A stretch of 64,000 nt of DNA. It comes from Meghimatium bilineatum. Its lineage: Eukaryota > Mollusca > Gastropoda > Stylommatophora > Philomycidae. Made by a program: the position numbers and the translations under genes. A model generated the notes under the pieces. That model did not search any database, was not told where the DNA came from, and saw only the letters and a list, made by a program, of their open reading frames with translations. Position 1 is the stretch's first letter. Each line of letters begins with the position of its first letter. Positions 34,217 through 44,950 of this stretch are shown piece after piece. The DNA is taken from assembly GCA_034231615.1 (NCBI GenBank), contig CM067317.1:84501-148500 (forward strand), read 5' to 3'.

Positions 34217-34375
34217 AATAATCAGACAGTTTAAGAAGTGGATTCACAGACTGAAAGCTGTTGTGGAGAATGTGAATAGGGACGAGGCAACAGTCAACGA
34301 TACTTTTGTCAAGATACATCTTCGAGACATTATATTACAGTTGTTTATCATCATCACGTGCTTGGTTTCTGTCTG
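34217..34375 (+). CDS. Host gene exon 6
   Basis: The exon is 159 nt. It has one base to finish codon 240, residues 241-292, then two bases of codon 293. The acceptor is catttctccag at 34216, chosen because it is the pyrimidine-preceded AG that restores phase 2. A nearby AG at 34225 would also fit phase but has a poor tract. The donor is GTCTG|GTATGT. The peptide starts IIRQFKKWIHRLKAVVENVN and has NDTFVKIHLRDI. The hydrophobic ILQLFIIITCLVSV follows and continues into exon 7 as a membrane helix. TG plus G of exon 7 gives Trp. The 5' boundary is the least certain of the internal junctions. Confidence 0.72.
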
Positions 34376-34929
34376 GTATGTAGCCTATTCTACACTTTTA
34401 CTGACACAGTGATCATAATTATATAAAATCCAATGTCCTAGATTGTGTATGACAACACTATAATGTTTTCACTACTAACACATATCAACTTTTAATGTAT
34501 TAACAAAATTTCAATAATAAGAAACAATGCAACAAGTACACTATGTACACGCGTGCAGAATTTGTTGTACTTAGACACACACACACATTATTTATAATAT
34601 AGACACGTAGAATTTGTAGGAAGCGATGATGAAGTAATTAAATTAGCCATTAGCAGATAGCTCTCGACACACGATGATGAAATAATTCCAGTAGCCGTGA
34701 GCGGGTAACTCTTGACACATGATGATGATGAAGTAATTCCATTATCTCATAACAGCCCATATCCTTTCTGACAGAAACATACGTTCTCCTCAGTTTGAGT
34801 AACCACAGTAATACTAGTGCACATAAATAGTCTGAAAATCATAACTGTCAGCATGTAGACATATAAACTATTTATAATATACACATACACCAAATATAAA
34901 AATCTAATGTTTCCCCAAATAATACATTT
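34376..34929. other. Intron 6 start
   Basis: A roughly 60-bp duplication lies at 34627-34742 (agatagctctcgacacacga against gggtaactcttgacacatga, each followed by tgatgaa). Nothing else is recognised. Confidence 0.4.
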
Positions 34930-35284
34930 TGAAAAATAGATGATGTTTGTGTTCGTCCATAACAAGTGAAGATGATCATTTTTTACATCCATTAAAAAAA
35001 ATAATACAGTTGCAATTATGACCATGCCTAATAGTTCCAAGATGGTTAATGAGCCCTATTTTGCTGTAATTGTCCTTGAACAGTTCGGGCATGGAATGAC
35101 CACAATAGATGGATTTTGGTCTATCCGTGACTTTCTAGCTACTCTCCGTTGTTGAGCTGCTGCATTTCTCCTCTTTTCACAAGAGAATGCGCTCTTTTTG
35201 ACTGTAGAGGGCGATGTAGATCCATTTTGTCCAAGTTCTTTCCATGTATCTTGGACTATTTCAAACGATTTCAGTGAGGTCTTT
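34930..35284 (-). mobile_element. Non-LTR family F 3' part (terminal zinc-finger motif), left half of a split element
   Basis: Minus-strand C-terminal end of an ORF2. It reads SLKSFEIVQDTWKELGQNG, then a basic RRNAAAQQRRVARKSRT and IPCPNC (the finger is broken here; the intact version at 48850-49155 reads CPNCPRTFTARIGLMISHLR then TH). The sequence past the stop matches the tail of the other copy (ggacgaacaMMaacat on minus). It is interrupted at 35284 by a family E insertion; the upstream half continues at 36517. Confidence 0.75.
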
Positions 35285-36516
35285 CAACAATCAATCAATC
35301 AATCCGTAACCCTTCAGGGTCGTAGGGGTACCACATTGGATGCTTCAGCACAGAGTCCTCCAGCGAATTCTATTCTCAGCGATGCGGATGAGTGTGGAAT
35401 TATCTTGCCCTGTCAATTCCTTGATGTTCTGTGCATGCCTTTATTTGTCCTCCTCTGCTTCTTCCACCCGAACAGTTCCATGCAATATTGTTTGTGACAA
35501 GAAATCGTGCCTGCATACATGTCCGAACCTTCCTAGTTTTCGTCGTTTCACTATTGAAAGCAATGGCTCCTGAAACACATCTCTACTTTATTTCTTACGT
35601 ACATATTGGTTTTATGTTCCCTATAGGATATTCTTAGAATTCGTCTGTAGCATTTGTACTCGAAAGCCTGTAATCCTCTCTCCATGTCCGCAGTGACTGT
35701 CCAAATCTCACAACCACACATCACATCAGAAAGCACAAGCGATTTATACAGTTTGGTTTTCACTCCAACACTGTTGTTGCTTTTCCAAATCATCGTTAGC
35801 CTTGACAAGGACGCTATAGCCAGCCTTATCTCCTGCCTTATTTTTAGTTCTGCTTTGCATTAACCATCGTATTTGAAGGTATTCGCCACCTGAAGCTTAT
35901 GTCCATTCATCATGATATTAGTCTGGTTTTCTGTGTCTCTGCTGTTTACCAAGATTTTGCTCTTATCTGTATTGATTTCCATTCCGTACTTGCTGGTAAT
36001 TTTTTCCAACTTTGCTGTTAACTCTTGCAATGATTGTTCTGACTCAGCAATAAGATCAATATCATCAGCGAAAAGCAAGTTGCAAATAAGGTGACTTCCG
36101 ACCGATATAGACGTGTTGTAATCATGTAATGTCTCTTGTATGATGTGCTCTCAGTATATGTTGAAAAGTACTGGGGATATTATGCATCCCTGTCGAACTC
36201 CCACATTTGTTTTGAAGAACTCTCCAATTGTATTATTTGACAAGACAGCACTATTTGCATTTTTGTACAACGCTTCAATAATGTCTATAATTGTGATGTC
36301 AAAATTAAATTGCCTCAGTATGTGCCACAGACCATCATGCCAAACACGGTCAAAGGCCTTTGTAAAGTCAATGAAATTGTGGTATAAATCACGTTGGTGC
36401 TGAATATGTTTTTCAATCATTGTTCGAATGTTAAATATTTATTCAATAGTGCTTCTGTTTGCTCTGAAGCCAGCTTGTTTTTCTTCAATTATTTCTTCCG
36501 ACTTGTGTTCCGACAG
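35285..36516 (-). mobile_element. Non-LTR family E element, 1.2 kb, nested, with 11-bp target site duplication
   Basis: On the minus strand the RT begins DLYHNFIDFTKAFDRVWHDG, then FFKTNVGVRQGCIISPVLFN and LLFADDIDLIAESEQSLQEL (the catalytic FADD is at about 36050-36075). Next come YGMEINTDKSKILVNSRDT, CGCEIWTVTADMERGLQAFE, YKCYRRILRISYREHKTNM and TLIRIAENRIRWRALC. The 3' tail is a TTGA-type repeat at 35286-35304. The duplication gtgaggtcttt lies at 35274-35284 and 36517-36527. It is inserted in the same orientation inside a family F element. Stops and one or two shifts disrupt it. Confidence 0.87.
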
Positions 36517-36735
36517 GTGAGGTCTTTAACAAGTCCTTGTAGCGCTTCTTTTGGCCACCTTGAGATTGTGCACCTTTCTCCAGTTCACCATAGAGACGTA
36601 TTTTTGGAAGGCAAATATCTGGTTAATGCCATTTCTACACCACACATTTACGTACAATCTGGCAAAAGATTTATAGCAATTTATGTAAATTTTTTGTCAT
36701 CTCAGCATGGCATCACCTACTTTATGACTTCCTAA
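36517..36735 (-). mobile_element. Family F, right half of the split element
   Basis: The minus strand reads LYGELEKGAQSQGGQKKRYK then DLLKTS, the part that should precede SLKSFEIVQDTW on the far side of the insertion. Only about 85 bases are convincing. The outer end is approximate. Confidence 0.65.
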
Positions 36736-36784
36736 CAGGCACTTAGTCAAGCGTAGAGCCAGAACAAAAATAAACACTTACATG

Positions 36785-36895
36785 ATAACTGTCGACTGAT
36801 GAACGTTGTTCTGCATTCACATATCGATTAACTAAAGGTTTATGTATGCACAGGTCGATTAATGAACGTTGTTTCGTGTTCTGCTAACAGGTTAA
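36785..36895 (+). repeat. Isolated units of the exon 7 acceptor-type minisatellite
   Basis: About three units (gtcgactgatgaacgttgtt, cattcacatatcgattaac, tgcacaggtcgattaatgaa) match the array at 44060-44766, which lies 7 kb downstream in the same intron. This suggests an older, longer array later split by insertions. Confidence 0.65.
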
Positions 36896-37339
36896 GTATA
36901 ATTCTTAAGGCTGGCGGGTATTGAACCAGAACTATACTAGCAGTATGGATTCGATCGGCGGCATATTTTCAAAAACTAAATATCCAGCTACTAAATTAAC
37001 AAATCGTGACTTGACAATGATAATTATGACAACAGAACCATTCCCAATAATAGTCTTCAAAGGATAAAGCAATAAAATGGACCCGGAAAAGTGCAGATGG
37101 TTGGTGTTTATGGTGTAATTTAAGTTTATATATAAAATAATTTATATGCGGTAAAATGTACAAATATTAAGTTATGAGAAATAAAGCTGGATAATTAAGT
37201 TTACTTTGACGAGAGATATATACCCTGAATCTGGTGGGAGTACACGCAGCGTCAATAGCAGTGGACTCAGTTACATTTTCTGGTACTATGGGTAGAGTTT
37301 TTAAATTATTTTTCATCTTCCACTCACCGCTGGAAAGTA
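36896..37339. other. Unassigned intron 6 sequence
   Basis: No recognised feature. Confidence 0.3.
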
Positions 37340-38470
37340 CTTACCGACATTGCAGGTCAAGGTGTCAAATGCCTTATTGAAACACGCTGGAGTGAAATGT
37401 ATGAAGCCATAGTGATCATGAAGATCCATTATAATGAGATTATTGAAGTCCTGGAATGACTTTCGCAGAACATAAAAGAAATTACACAGTGACAAGATCA
37501 GACGCTGGGCTACTACTTCGTGATATCCAGTTGTTGTCATATTTGGCTTTGCTTGGATTATGGAATCGAGTTCTTTGTGAAATAAATGATGCATAATTGT
37601 ATCTCCAGACGAAAGGTCTGAATGTGCATCAATGTGCTATGAAAATTCAGGCATTACAATTGTTCCTAGTCGATAACAGCGATGTTATGCTCAACGACGC
37701 ATTGGATTATGCTTAAAATGTTTGTGAATATCTAGGCATTGATGTAGCTCCACGTCGAATAGACAAAACAAAAAAGATGAGAAAGCTACAGATGCTGGTT
37801 TTAATTATGATATTAAATTAAGACAAGAAATGTTGGAATCAGTGGACATAATAATACAAGAAATCAGGACCATGTTTCAGAAACTGCATGAGCTGGATGT
37901 TAAATACTCTTTCCTGACATGAAACAACTTGCTAAACCCAGAATACAAGTGTGAATTCGAAGAAGAGCCCAGTGGCATCGATGTAAAAGAGTTTGAAATC
38001 GAAAGAGAGAGGTTACACAATTTCGTCGCTGTAGCTGATGCAAAAGACCAAGATAAAGTTATAAAGGGATCCTTCGAGATTCTGGAGTTTATTCTTCTTT
38101 CTTCTTCAGCGTTCATTCTCAAACTCCCGCTAGATTTCTCTTGTAACAGGACAATGCTCCTACAAGATTTCCAGTTGAATATAGTCCAGAGAATGGAAAT
38201 GCGTTGTGTTGCCATTTTATTTGCGCCAATGGCCCAACATATCTTTCTTCGGCAGACGGAGTTTATTCAACAATGCAACTATGGTATTAACGCGCCGAAT
38301 ATCGTGATAGTGCTTCGCATATTTTTAACAATAGCTATCAGCATTGCAGCATGTGAACAAAGCTTCTCAAAGTTAAGTTAATAAAAAAAAATTACTTAAA
38401 GTCTACCATGAGCTCCACAAGATTAAGAAATGTCACGGACTAAACTAATTTTGACGACGTCATAAACAAC
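37340..38470 (+). pseudogene. hAT/ZMYM1-like transposase relic
   Basis: On the + strand the relic shows CLIETRWSEMYEAIVIMKIH then YNEIIEVLE (about 37360-37455). Much later it reads ELDVKYSFLT and NPEYKCEFEEEPSGIDVKEF. It closes with the hAT C-terminal dimerisation pattern IVIVLRIFLTIAISIAACEQ then SFSKL (about 38300-38375), followed by STRLRN and NFDDVINNFAALKARKVK in shifted frames. This matches what I know of hAT-type and zinc-finger MYM type 1-like proteins. It is broken by stops, frameshifts and a SINE-like insertion at 38105-38257. Confidence 0.75.
38105..38257 (-). mobile_element. SINE-like short element, copy 2, with 11-bp target site duplication
   Basis: In reverse orientation to copy 1, on the minus strand it starts gtctgccgaagaaagatatg, has gccattggcgcaaataaaat and ends with a GAAGAA-type tail. 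The duplication ggagtttattc lies at 38094-38104 and 38258-38268. It splits the hAT-like relic. Confidence 0.85.
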
Positions 38471-39238
38471 TTTGCCGCCCTTTAAGGCTCGAAAAGTTAA
38501 ATGATAATGATAAAAGTTAAATGATAATGATAAAACTTAAATGATAGTTAAATGAAAATTATGATTCCGTCCCGGGCGCCATTGACCCACGCTACGCCGC
38601 TGCAACCTGCGTACTCAACTCACTGAGAACGGATCAATTGAGACAATGACTATTACAACAACAACAACGAACCTTCAATACAAGTATTGAAGTATCCTCA
38701 AGAGCACAAACATAGAATGGCAAACCTGAGCTTAACTCTATTAATCTACTAAACTCCACCAGAGGCCATGTAACATTACGCAACTTATAGTATACAATCC
38801 CTATGTTCCACATATCTTGGTATTAATTCAACTTATGAATCCTCACATATTTATTTCTACTCCTAACTATGTGCAATTGTATGTGTGTATGTCCGTTGAC
38901 AGAAATTACACACTATCTATTATTTCCTTCATTCTATCCTTTTATTTCTATTTACTGGAAACGTTCCTTCTTGTTACACTAACACACTATTAAAATAATA
39001 ACACACATACTTCTAAATCGTCCTGCTTTCATACAGCGTGTCACACAACTTAACAGCCTCGATAATTCTACACACTAGTTGTTTCATTTCTAGACACTGG
39101 CTTTTACACACGATCCTAATTATATTTCTTTCCTTTTGATGATTTGCCTATATTTAATACTATGAATGCTCACAATTCTAACCTATTTATAATTGATGAT
39201 AATTCTGCTAATGGTCTCTTCTCTAAGTTACTAATAAC
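38471..39238. other. Unassigned intron 6 sequence
   Basis: A small tandem (aagttaaatgataatgata) repeats three times at about 38494-38545. The rest is unassigned. Confidence 0.4.
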
Positions 39239-40165
39239 CAGTGGCATACCGAGGGTGGTGCGGCTGCACCGGGCATCAAGGCTTGGGGGGCATCAAAATG
39301 CCCCTCAAAATAATGAAAACTTTTAATTGGGGTTTAAGTGTCTTTGCCGTGCCGAAGTTGATGTCCCACACCGTTAAAAAATAACATTTCTCCTTATTTA
39401 TTTATTTGGTAATTAAGTAATAACACATTTTTGACACAATATTATTAAAAATTAAAATTAAATAATAAGAAGAACTAGTTCCTTTCGAAAGAAGACACTC
39501 CCACAATTGACTTCAAAATTATATTTTAGCTTGTAAGGAAAACGAAAAATATGTTTCAGTTTCGATCGTCAATCCATTCAGTCGTTCACTTAGCACTGTA
39601 AATGTCCGTCATAAGCGGTCTTTGAGTTTGATGACAAATCACGTTTATTTCTAGCATTCTAGCGTTGAATGCTAACATTCAACGACAACGATTATATCAT
39701 CCATAAAGATCAAACATTTAAATCAAGTTTTGAGCTTTGGTAGACACATTCAGGCTAGTGTTTCAGCGCATCATAAAGTCCTGTAACCTAACTATAACCA
39801 GTGAAGAAATCAGAAGAAAAAGTGTAAAAGGTGTTTTGTACAAGTGCATGCTGGATATTAGAAAAAAAAACTCCTTAACTGTGAGCTAATTAAGTGAACT
39901 AGAATTTAAAGAAAAGGACCAAATGCCTTTGGAATTACTTGCCTTCATTAAGAAACATTGAACAATTTTCAATCAGAACAGTTAATTTATAATTTTACAT
40001 TAAAATTTATTTGTCTTTATTAAAAGTGAATAAAATCGATGATAATAATTAACTTGTAAAAGTTTACTCGGATTTTTTTTTGTTTTAAGAAAATCAAATT
40101 TCTGGGGGGGGGGGGCATCAAAATATTCATCACACTGGGCGGCACTTGCCCTAGGTACGCCACTG
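39239..40165. mobile_element. Non-autonomous hAT-like DNA transposon, 927 bp
   Basis: The left end cagtggcataccgagggt and the right end ctaggtacgccactg (reverse complement cagtggcgtacctag) are imperfect inverted repeats. The 8-bp flanks ctaataac (39231-39238) and ctaatagc (40166-40173) match at seven positions, which is the duplication length expected of hAT. The interior is AT-rich without a transposase. It has poly-G tracts near both ends (ggcttggggggcatcaaaat at 39281 and a longer G run at about 40105). Confidence 0.75.
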
Positions 40166-40173
40166 CTAATAGC

Positions 40174-40749
40174 ACACTCCCTACACTGGCAAATTAAGTT
40201 GTATTTCTAAAAGACTACTCACATTGTTCAACGACCTGCTGTCCCCACAGTTGGGTATACATTTCTTCTGGCAAATGATCTGTTTGATATAGTTATAGTC
40301 GGTCCTATAGTGCGCAGTCATTGTAACTATAAGTTGTGAGTGGTTGTTGTCTCTACTGACTTATTGGATCTTTTCTGATGGTTCTGTCTACACTACAAAA
40401 TTCATTCTATATGTCTGGAGCCGTTGTTACTCCCACAGACCTGCGCGAACTGTCTGTACTGCAGTAGTAGTGAAGGCGGCTCCCCTCAAAATAAGAAGGA
40501 TTGACGACTCTTTAGCTGCATGTCTGGAGCTGTTGTTCCTTCCACATACTTGAGCGAACTGTTCTATATTCTTCAATTCAATCTCCTTTTGTTCATCTCA
40601 TTCTTTATTCGAATTGTCAATTGTTCACTGAGCAACGCTCACTCAATCTCGTGTTTGTGAGTTGTATTCAGATTCCCGGACACAGTTTTATATCTGTCTT
40701 TGTATCTTTTACTATATATGATCGTTCTCTATTTAAACTCTATTCAACA
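40174..40749. other. Unassigned intron 6 sequence
   Basis: No supportable feature before the family D reverse transcriptase. Confidence 0.3.
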
Positions 40750-41995
40750 GAAATTAGAGATGGAGATAAATGAAACACAGGCTGGTTTCAGATCGGGCAG
40801 AGGAACAAGAGATCACATTCTCAATATGAGATTGATCATAGAAAAGTGTAGGGAATTTTCAACTGACCTGCACATGTGTTTCATAGATTACTCAAAAGCG
40901 TTCGACTGCGTCCAACACCAGCAACTATGGGAGATAATGAACAGCATGGGTTTCCCAAGACATCTGATTCATCTAATAGAGGAACTTTACCAAGATCAAA
41001 AGGCTGCAGTGAAGTTAGAGGACGATCTCTCAGAGTGGTTTGAGGTACAGAGTGGAGTACGGCAAGGGTGCACACTCTCCCCATACCTGTTCAACATCTA
41101 CGCTGAAAGTATAATGAGGAACGTGAGAGAAGACATACACAACACTGACTACCACGCTTTAAACATAGGTGGATTCCTAATCCCGGAACTACGCTACGCA
41201 GACGACACAGTACTTCTTTCAAACGATATAAAGGGATTGGAACAACTAATCAAGAACACAAAGAAATATAGCGAAGAACAAAATTTGTATTTAAACACGC
41301 AGAAAACAAAAATCTGTCAACAGATATAACAACACAACAACCAAAAATCAGAATAGACAATACCGAGATAGAATGTGTGGATAAATTTGAATACTTAGGA
41401 GCAAACATCAACGGTGCAGGAGACTGCATGGCAGAAATAAGGAAGAGATTGGCAATGGCATATTGCAAAATAACACGGCTGAAAAACATATGGAAAAACA
41501 ACAAAATAGAAACGAAAGTGCTGATGTTACGAACTTTTATTTTTCCGGTTGCAACATACGGCTGTGAAACATGGACTCTAAGTAAAACAGCGGCAAAGAA
41601 GATCAACGCCTTCGAGCTGAAGTGCTACAGAAAGATACTTAGAATATCATGGAAGGATAAAATCAGAAACTCAGATATTATAAACTAAACACACTGAATA
41701 TTCCAGAGTGTTGGTTACTAAACACAATAACAAAAAGAAAACTACGCCTGTTTGGTCATATAAAGAGACATAACTGTTTAGAAAGACAAATAATGGAGGG
41801 AAGAGTACCTGGGAAGAGGAGAAGGGGCAGACCAAGAAGACGATGGACTGACGACATTAAAGATAATATGAATACATCGCTAGAAAATGCAAGCCACATC
41901 GCCCAAGACAGAGAGCGGTTCAGAGAGTTCATTGGGAAGACAACGTTCTGGAAGGAATACGTCACATGACACACACTATTTAAACTTACTTTCAA
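40750..41995 (+). mobile_element. Non-LTR family D element with open RT domain
   Basis: A frame open to 41329 encodes most of an RT. It reads INETQAGFRSGRGTRDHILN, LHMCFIDYSKAFDCVQHQQL, EVQSGVRQGCTLSPYLFNIY and LRYADDTVLLSNDIKGLEQL (catalytic YADD at about 41197-41208). Then a stop falls after NTQKTKICQQI. In another frame it continues DKFEYLGANINGAGDCMAEI, YGCETWTLSKTAAKKINAFE and ILRISWKDKIRNSDI. More broken C-terminal sequence ends near 41965. The endonuclease is missing. It is probably 5' truncated at about 40750. No duplication could be read. Confidence 0.85.
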
Positions 41996-42340
41996 AATCT
42001 TAACTACGTTTGTTTTTACACGTGGTCAGCAGTTTTAAATGTATCAGTCATTGTTCAACATGTAAACATTGTAATAGGGTTACTTCCCCCTAACACTAAC
42101 TATTATCACATTGTTTCCACTTTGTTTCTTGTCTTCGAGTCATAAATTAACTTCACTATTTTTTTCTGTCTTTTACAGTAAGAGCATATAACAATTTGAA
42201 TATCCGGGCGTAAAGTCAAAGGTAGACCAAGAAAACGGTGAATAGATAACATCAAGATAACCTTGAACAAACATTAACTAAATGCAACCACGGCGACACA
42301 TCTGACCTTGGAACGACAGCTTAAACTCCCACCCTTACGC
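41996..42340. other. Unassigned, with a short non-LTR-like remnant
   Basis: Around 42205-42245 the sequence resembles the GRPRKR-type C-terminal region of a non-LTR element (aaaggtagaccaagaaaacg). The remainder is unassigned. Confidence 0.35.
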
Positions 42341-42352
42341 TTAACAGCAAGT

Positions 42353-43002
42353 TATGTTATGTTCCTCCAGGGCCATAGGCGGCGCATAGGGCAGAAACCA
42401 TAGCTTTCCATTTCTGTCTTTGTGTTGCCAGGTCTTTCAATTGTTGCGTGTTGTTTAGGTTCATTGACATGCCTTCTCTATTAATGGTTCTTCGTAGAGT
42501 TTCTCTAGGTCTCCCTCTTCTTCTTACTCCAGGTGGCACCCAATATAGTGATTGCTGGGGAATTCTTAGGCTGTTCATTCTGAGAACATGGCCGATGTAA
42601 GTCCAACGCCTTTGTCTAATGAAGGAAGATATATAGGTTTGTTTGCTTTCCTCTCTTATAGTAGTGTTAGATTTAAAGTCACTCCACTTAACGTTCAGAA
42701 TGGTACGTAGGCATTTGTTTTCAAAGGAGTCGAGTCTTTTATCTGTGGCTTTTGTGGCTTTCCAACTTTCGCACCCATATGATAGAATAGGGATGATGTT
42801 GGAGTTAAATAACTTGAGTTTTGTGGTGTTTCTTAGTGTGTTTGACGTCCATATGTTGCGTAGTTTATTGAAAGCACCCGCTGCAAGGGCAATACGGTGT
42901 AAAATTTCTTTTGATGAGTCTCCATCCAATGCTAGATTGGTGCCTAAATATGTAAAATTGTTGACTTTTAATAATGGAACATTTTGAATTTCTATGTTGT
43001 CG
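42353..43002 (-). mobile_element. Non-LTR family B young copy with 12-bp target site duplication
   Basis: This 650-bp minus-strand insertion has one uninterrupted frame from 42929 to 42357 (190 codons). It includes ILHRIALAAGAFNKLRNIW, ILSYGCESWKATKATDKRLD, IRQRRWTYIGHVLRMNSLR and RGRPRETLRRT, ending YGPGGT. The tail is an AACAT-type repeat (42353-42362). The duplication ttaacagcaagt lies at 42341-42352 and 43003-43014. The protein is identical to the copy at 53210-53943 except that the latter carries one stop, so both moved recently. Confidence 0.9.
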
Positions 43003-43014
43003 TTAACAGCAAGT

Positions 43015-43589
43015 ATGAACCATAATTCACCTGGGGATAGCCAATAGACTACATTTTGAGCTAGTCAAAACCGCCTATACTCTATATCCAAACAAATATA
43101 TAACCACACATAACAATTCATCAAACATACTAATACTTAATTTGAATCCGAATAATACTTCAGCACACTGCTCCAATGTCTTCTTCATCTCTGCTAGTGT
43201 TGATACTCAGTTCCCTCAAAGTACAGCAAAAGTCAGCACACAAATTCCAGGTCATCCATAAGTGTGTCGATCAGATTCAACAATTTGACAATTAGCACAG
43301 TTCCTCAGTAAATTCGGCTCGACTCCTAAGGTTAGTTACTAAGATGAACTTCCCAGTCAGGTATAAAATAGTAAACCACAATTATCCATTGGTTATTGCA
43401 GCAATTTAGTAGAAAACAATTCTGTCCCAACAGAAAGCGTGAGAGATGCTACCAATTTAATATCACAATTGTCCAGCCGATGTGCCGGACTCTAACACGT
43501 CTTGTGACATGTATTACGTCACTGTTTTATACCGGACTCCTAAACGGTCTTCGTTGAATTCTAACTTCTGAAGAGATTTCTTCATTCAT
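43015..43589. other. Unassigned intron 6 sequence
   Basis: No recognised feature. Confidence 0.3.
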
Positions 43590-43976
43590 GAAAATTAAGA
43601 CAAACGTAAACTTGTGGACATCTGAAATGGCATACTTACGCAGAATCTTAGGAATATTGCTAAGAGACAGAGTGAGGAATGAGGACATTAGACAAAGAAC
43701 AGGCACCACCCCAACCTTTGAATATAATAAGAGACAACATATCAAATGGTTTGCACACATCAGCAAACTATTATCAGACATTATACCACAGCCAGCTATG
43801 ATACACAGATACATTGAAGGCAGACCTAGAGGCCAACCACGAAAATGATGGACCACCAAAATAAAAGAGGCGACAAATAACACAATATTCTCAGCACACA
43901 CGAAGGCCATCTCCAGAAAACTTTTCAACCCCTTTCGCTGAAAGGCAACAAATGGTTTAGCGAGTAGTAGTAGTAA

Positions 43977-44036
<60 letters not shown>

Positions 44037-44037
44037 C
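43590..44037 (+). mobile_element. Non-LTR family C 3' fragment with (AGT)n tail
   Basis: The + strand reads EMAYLRRILGILLRDRVRN then TGTTPTFEYNKRQHIKWFAH and HRYIEGRPRGQPRK. The conserved 3' end is cgctgaaaggcaacaaatgg then tttagcga. A pure AGT/TAG trinucleotide run of about 70 bases follows (43965-44036). The microsatellite starts exactly where the element ends, so it is most likely the element's tail, later expanded. Confidence 0.85.
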
Positions 44038-44059
44038 GATTTCTTCAATTATGTTTTTG

Positions 44060-44766
44060 AAAATGTTTTGTATTCACAGTTTTTAAAAAAAACCATTGTT
44101 TTGTATTCACATGTTGACTAACGAACGTTGCTGTGAGTTACAATTTCGACTAGCGAACGGTTTTTGTATTCACAGGTCGACTAATAAACGTTGTTTTGTA
44201 TCCAAAGGTCGACTAAAGAACGTTGTTTTGTGTTCACAGTTTGACTACAGATCATTGTTTTCTAACGAACGGTTTTTTTATTCACAGTTTGGCTACAGAT
44301 CATAGCTTTCTAACGAGCGGTTGTTGTTTTTTTAAATCACAGTGTGGCTACACAAAATTGTTTTCTAATGAACGGCTTTTTAATATTCACAGTTTGGCTA
44401 CAGAACATTGCTTTCCAACAAACGTTTTTTATTCTTTATTACTATTGTGGCTACAAAATATGGTTTTCTAACGAACGGTCTTTTTATATTCACAGTGTTG
44501 CTACAGAACATTGTTTTCTATCGAATGGTTTTTTTTGTAGTTTTTTTTTTTTTTTTTGTAGTCACAATTTTGCTACAGAACATTGTTTTCTAACGAACCT
44601 GTTTTTGTATTCACAGTTTGGCTACAGAGCATTGTTTTCTAACGAACGGTTGTTTTGTATTCACAGTTTGGCAACAGAGTATTGTTTTCTAACCAACGGT
44701 TGTTTTGTATTCACAGTTTGGCTACAGAGTATTGTTTTCTAACGAACGGTTGTTTTGTATTCACAG
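44060..44766 (+). repeat. About 50-bp minisatellite repeating the exon 7 acceptor
   Basis: About 12-13 units are built from ttttctaacgaacggttgtt then ttgtattcacag and tttggctacagagtattg. Each carries an acceptor-like tattcacag (for example at 44167, 44281, 44492, 44612, 44661 and 44710). The last unit's tgttttgtattcacag is the exon 7 acceptor itself. Early units also carry the exon's first bases (cacaggtcgactaa against cacaggtcgataac). Confidence 0.9.
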
Positions 44767-44950
44767 GTCGATAACTCTTTTACTGATGGAAATCATTTCC
44801 TTCTTTGTTGAAATTTCTGTCTACACGTTCATGGGAGTTGTTATCAACGCTGGTGTAACCCTCCAGTATCTGACTGTTGTTCTCCTGGTGTTTATGTACA
44901 GCAAAAACACATTCTCTCGAGTCTACGGGATATATCTCTCTTATCATAAG
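44767..44950 (+). CDS. Host gene exon 7, membrane segments
   Basis: The exon is 184 nt. It has one base to finish codon 293 (TG + G, Trp), then residues 294-354. The acceptor is tgttttgtattcacag and the donor is ATAAG|GTAGAC. Phase runs from 2 to 0. The peptide reads SITLLLMEIISFFVEISVYT, FMGVVINAGVTLQYLTVVLL, VFMYSKNTFSRVYGIYLSYHK. I infer the end of one membrane helix begun in exon 6 and one or two further helices, then a tyrosine-rich soluble tail. Both exon borders lie inside tandem arrays that repeat the splice junctions. The coding bases themselves are unique. Confidence 0.8.

Noticed and set aside
42643..42987. 114-codon + frame identical to a frame at 53302-53646
   Set aside because: Antisense shadow of the two young family B copies.
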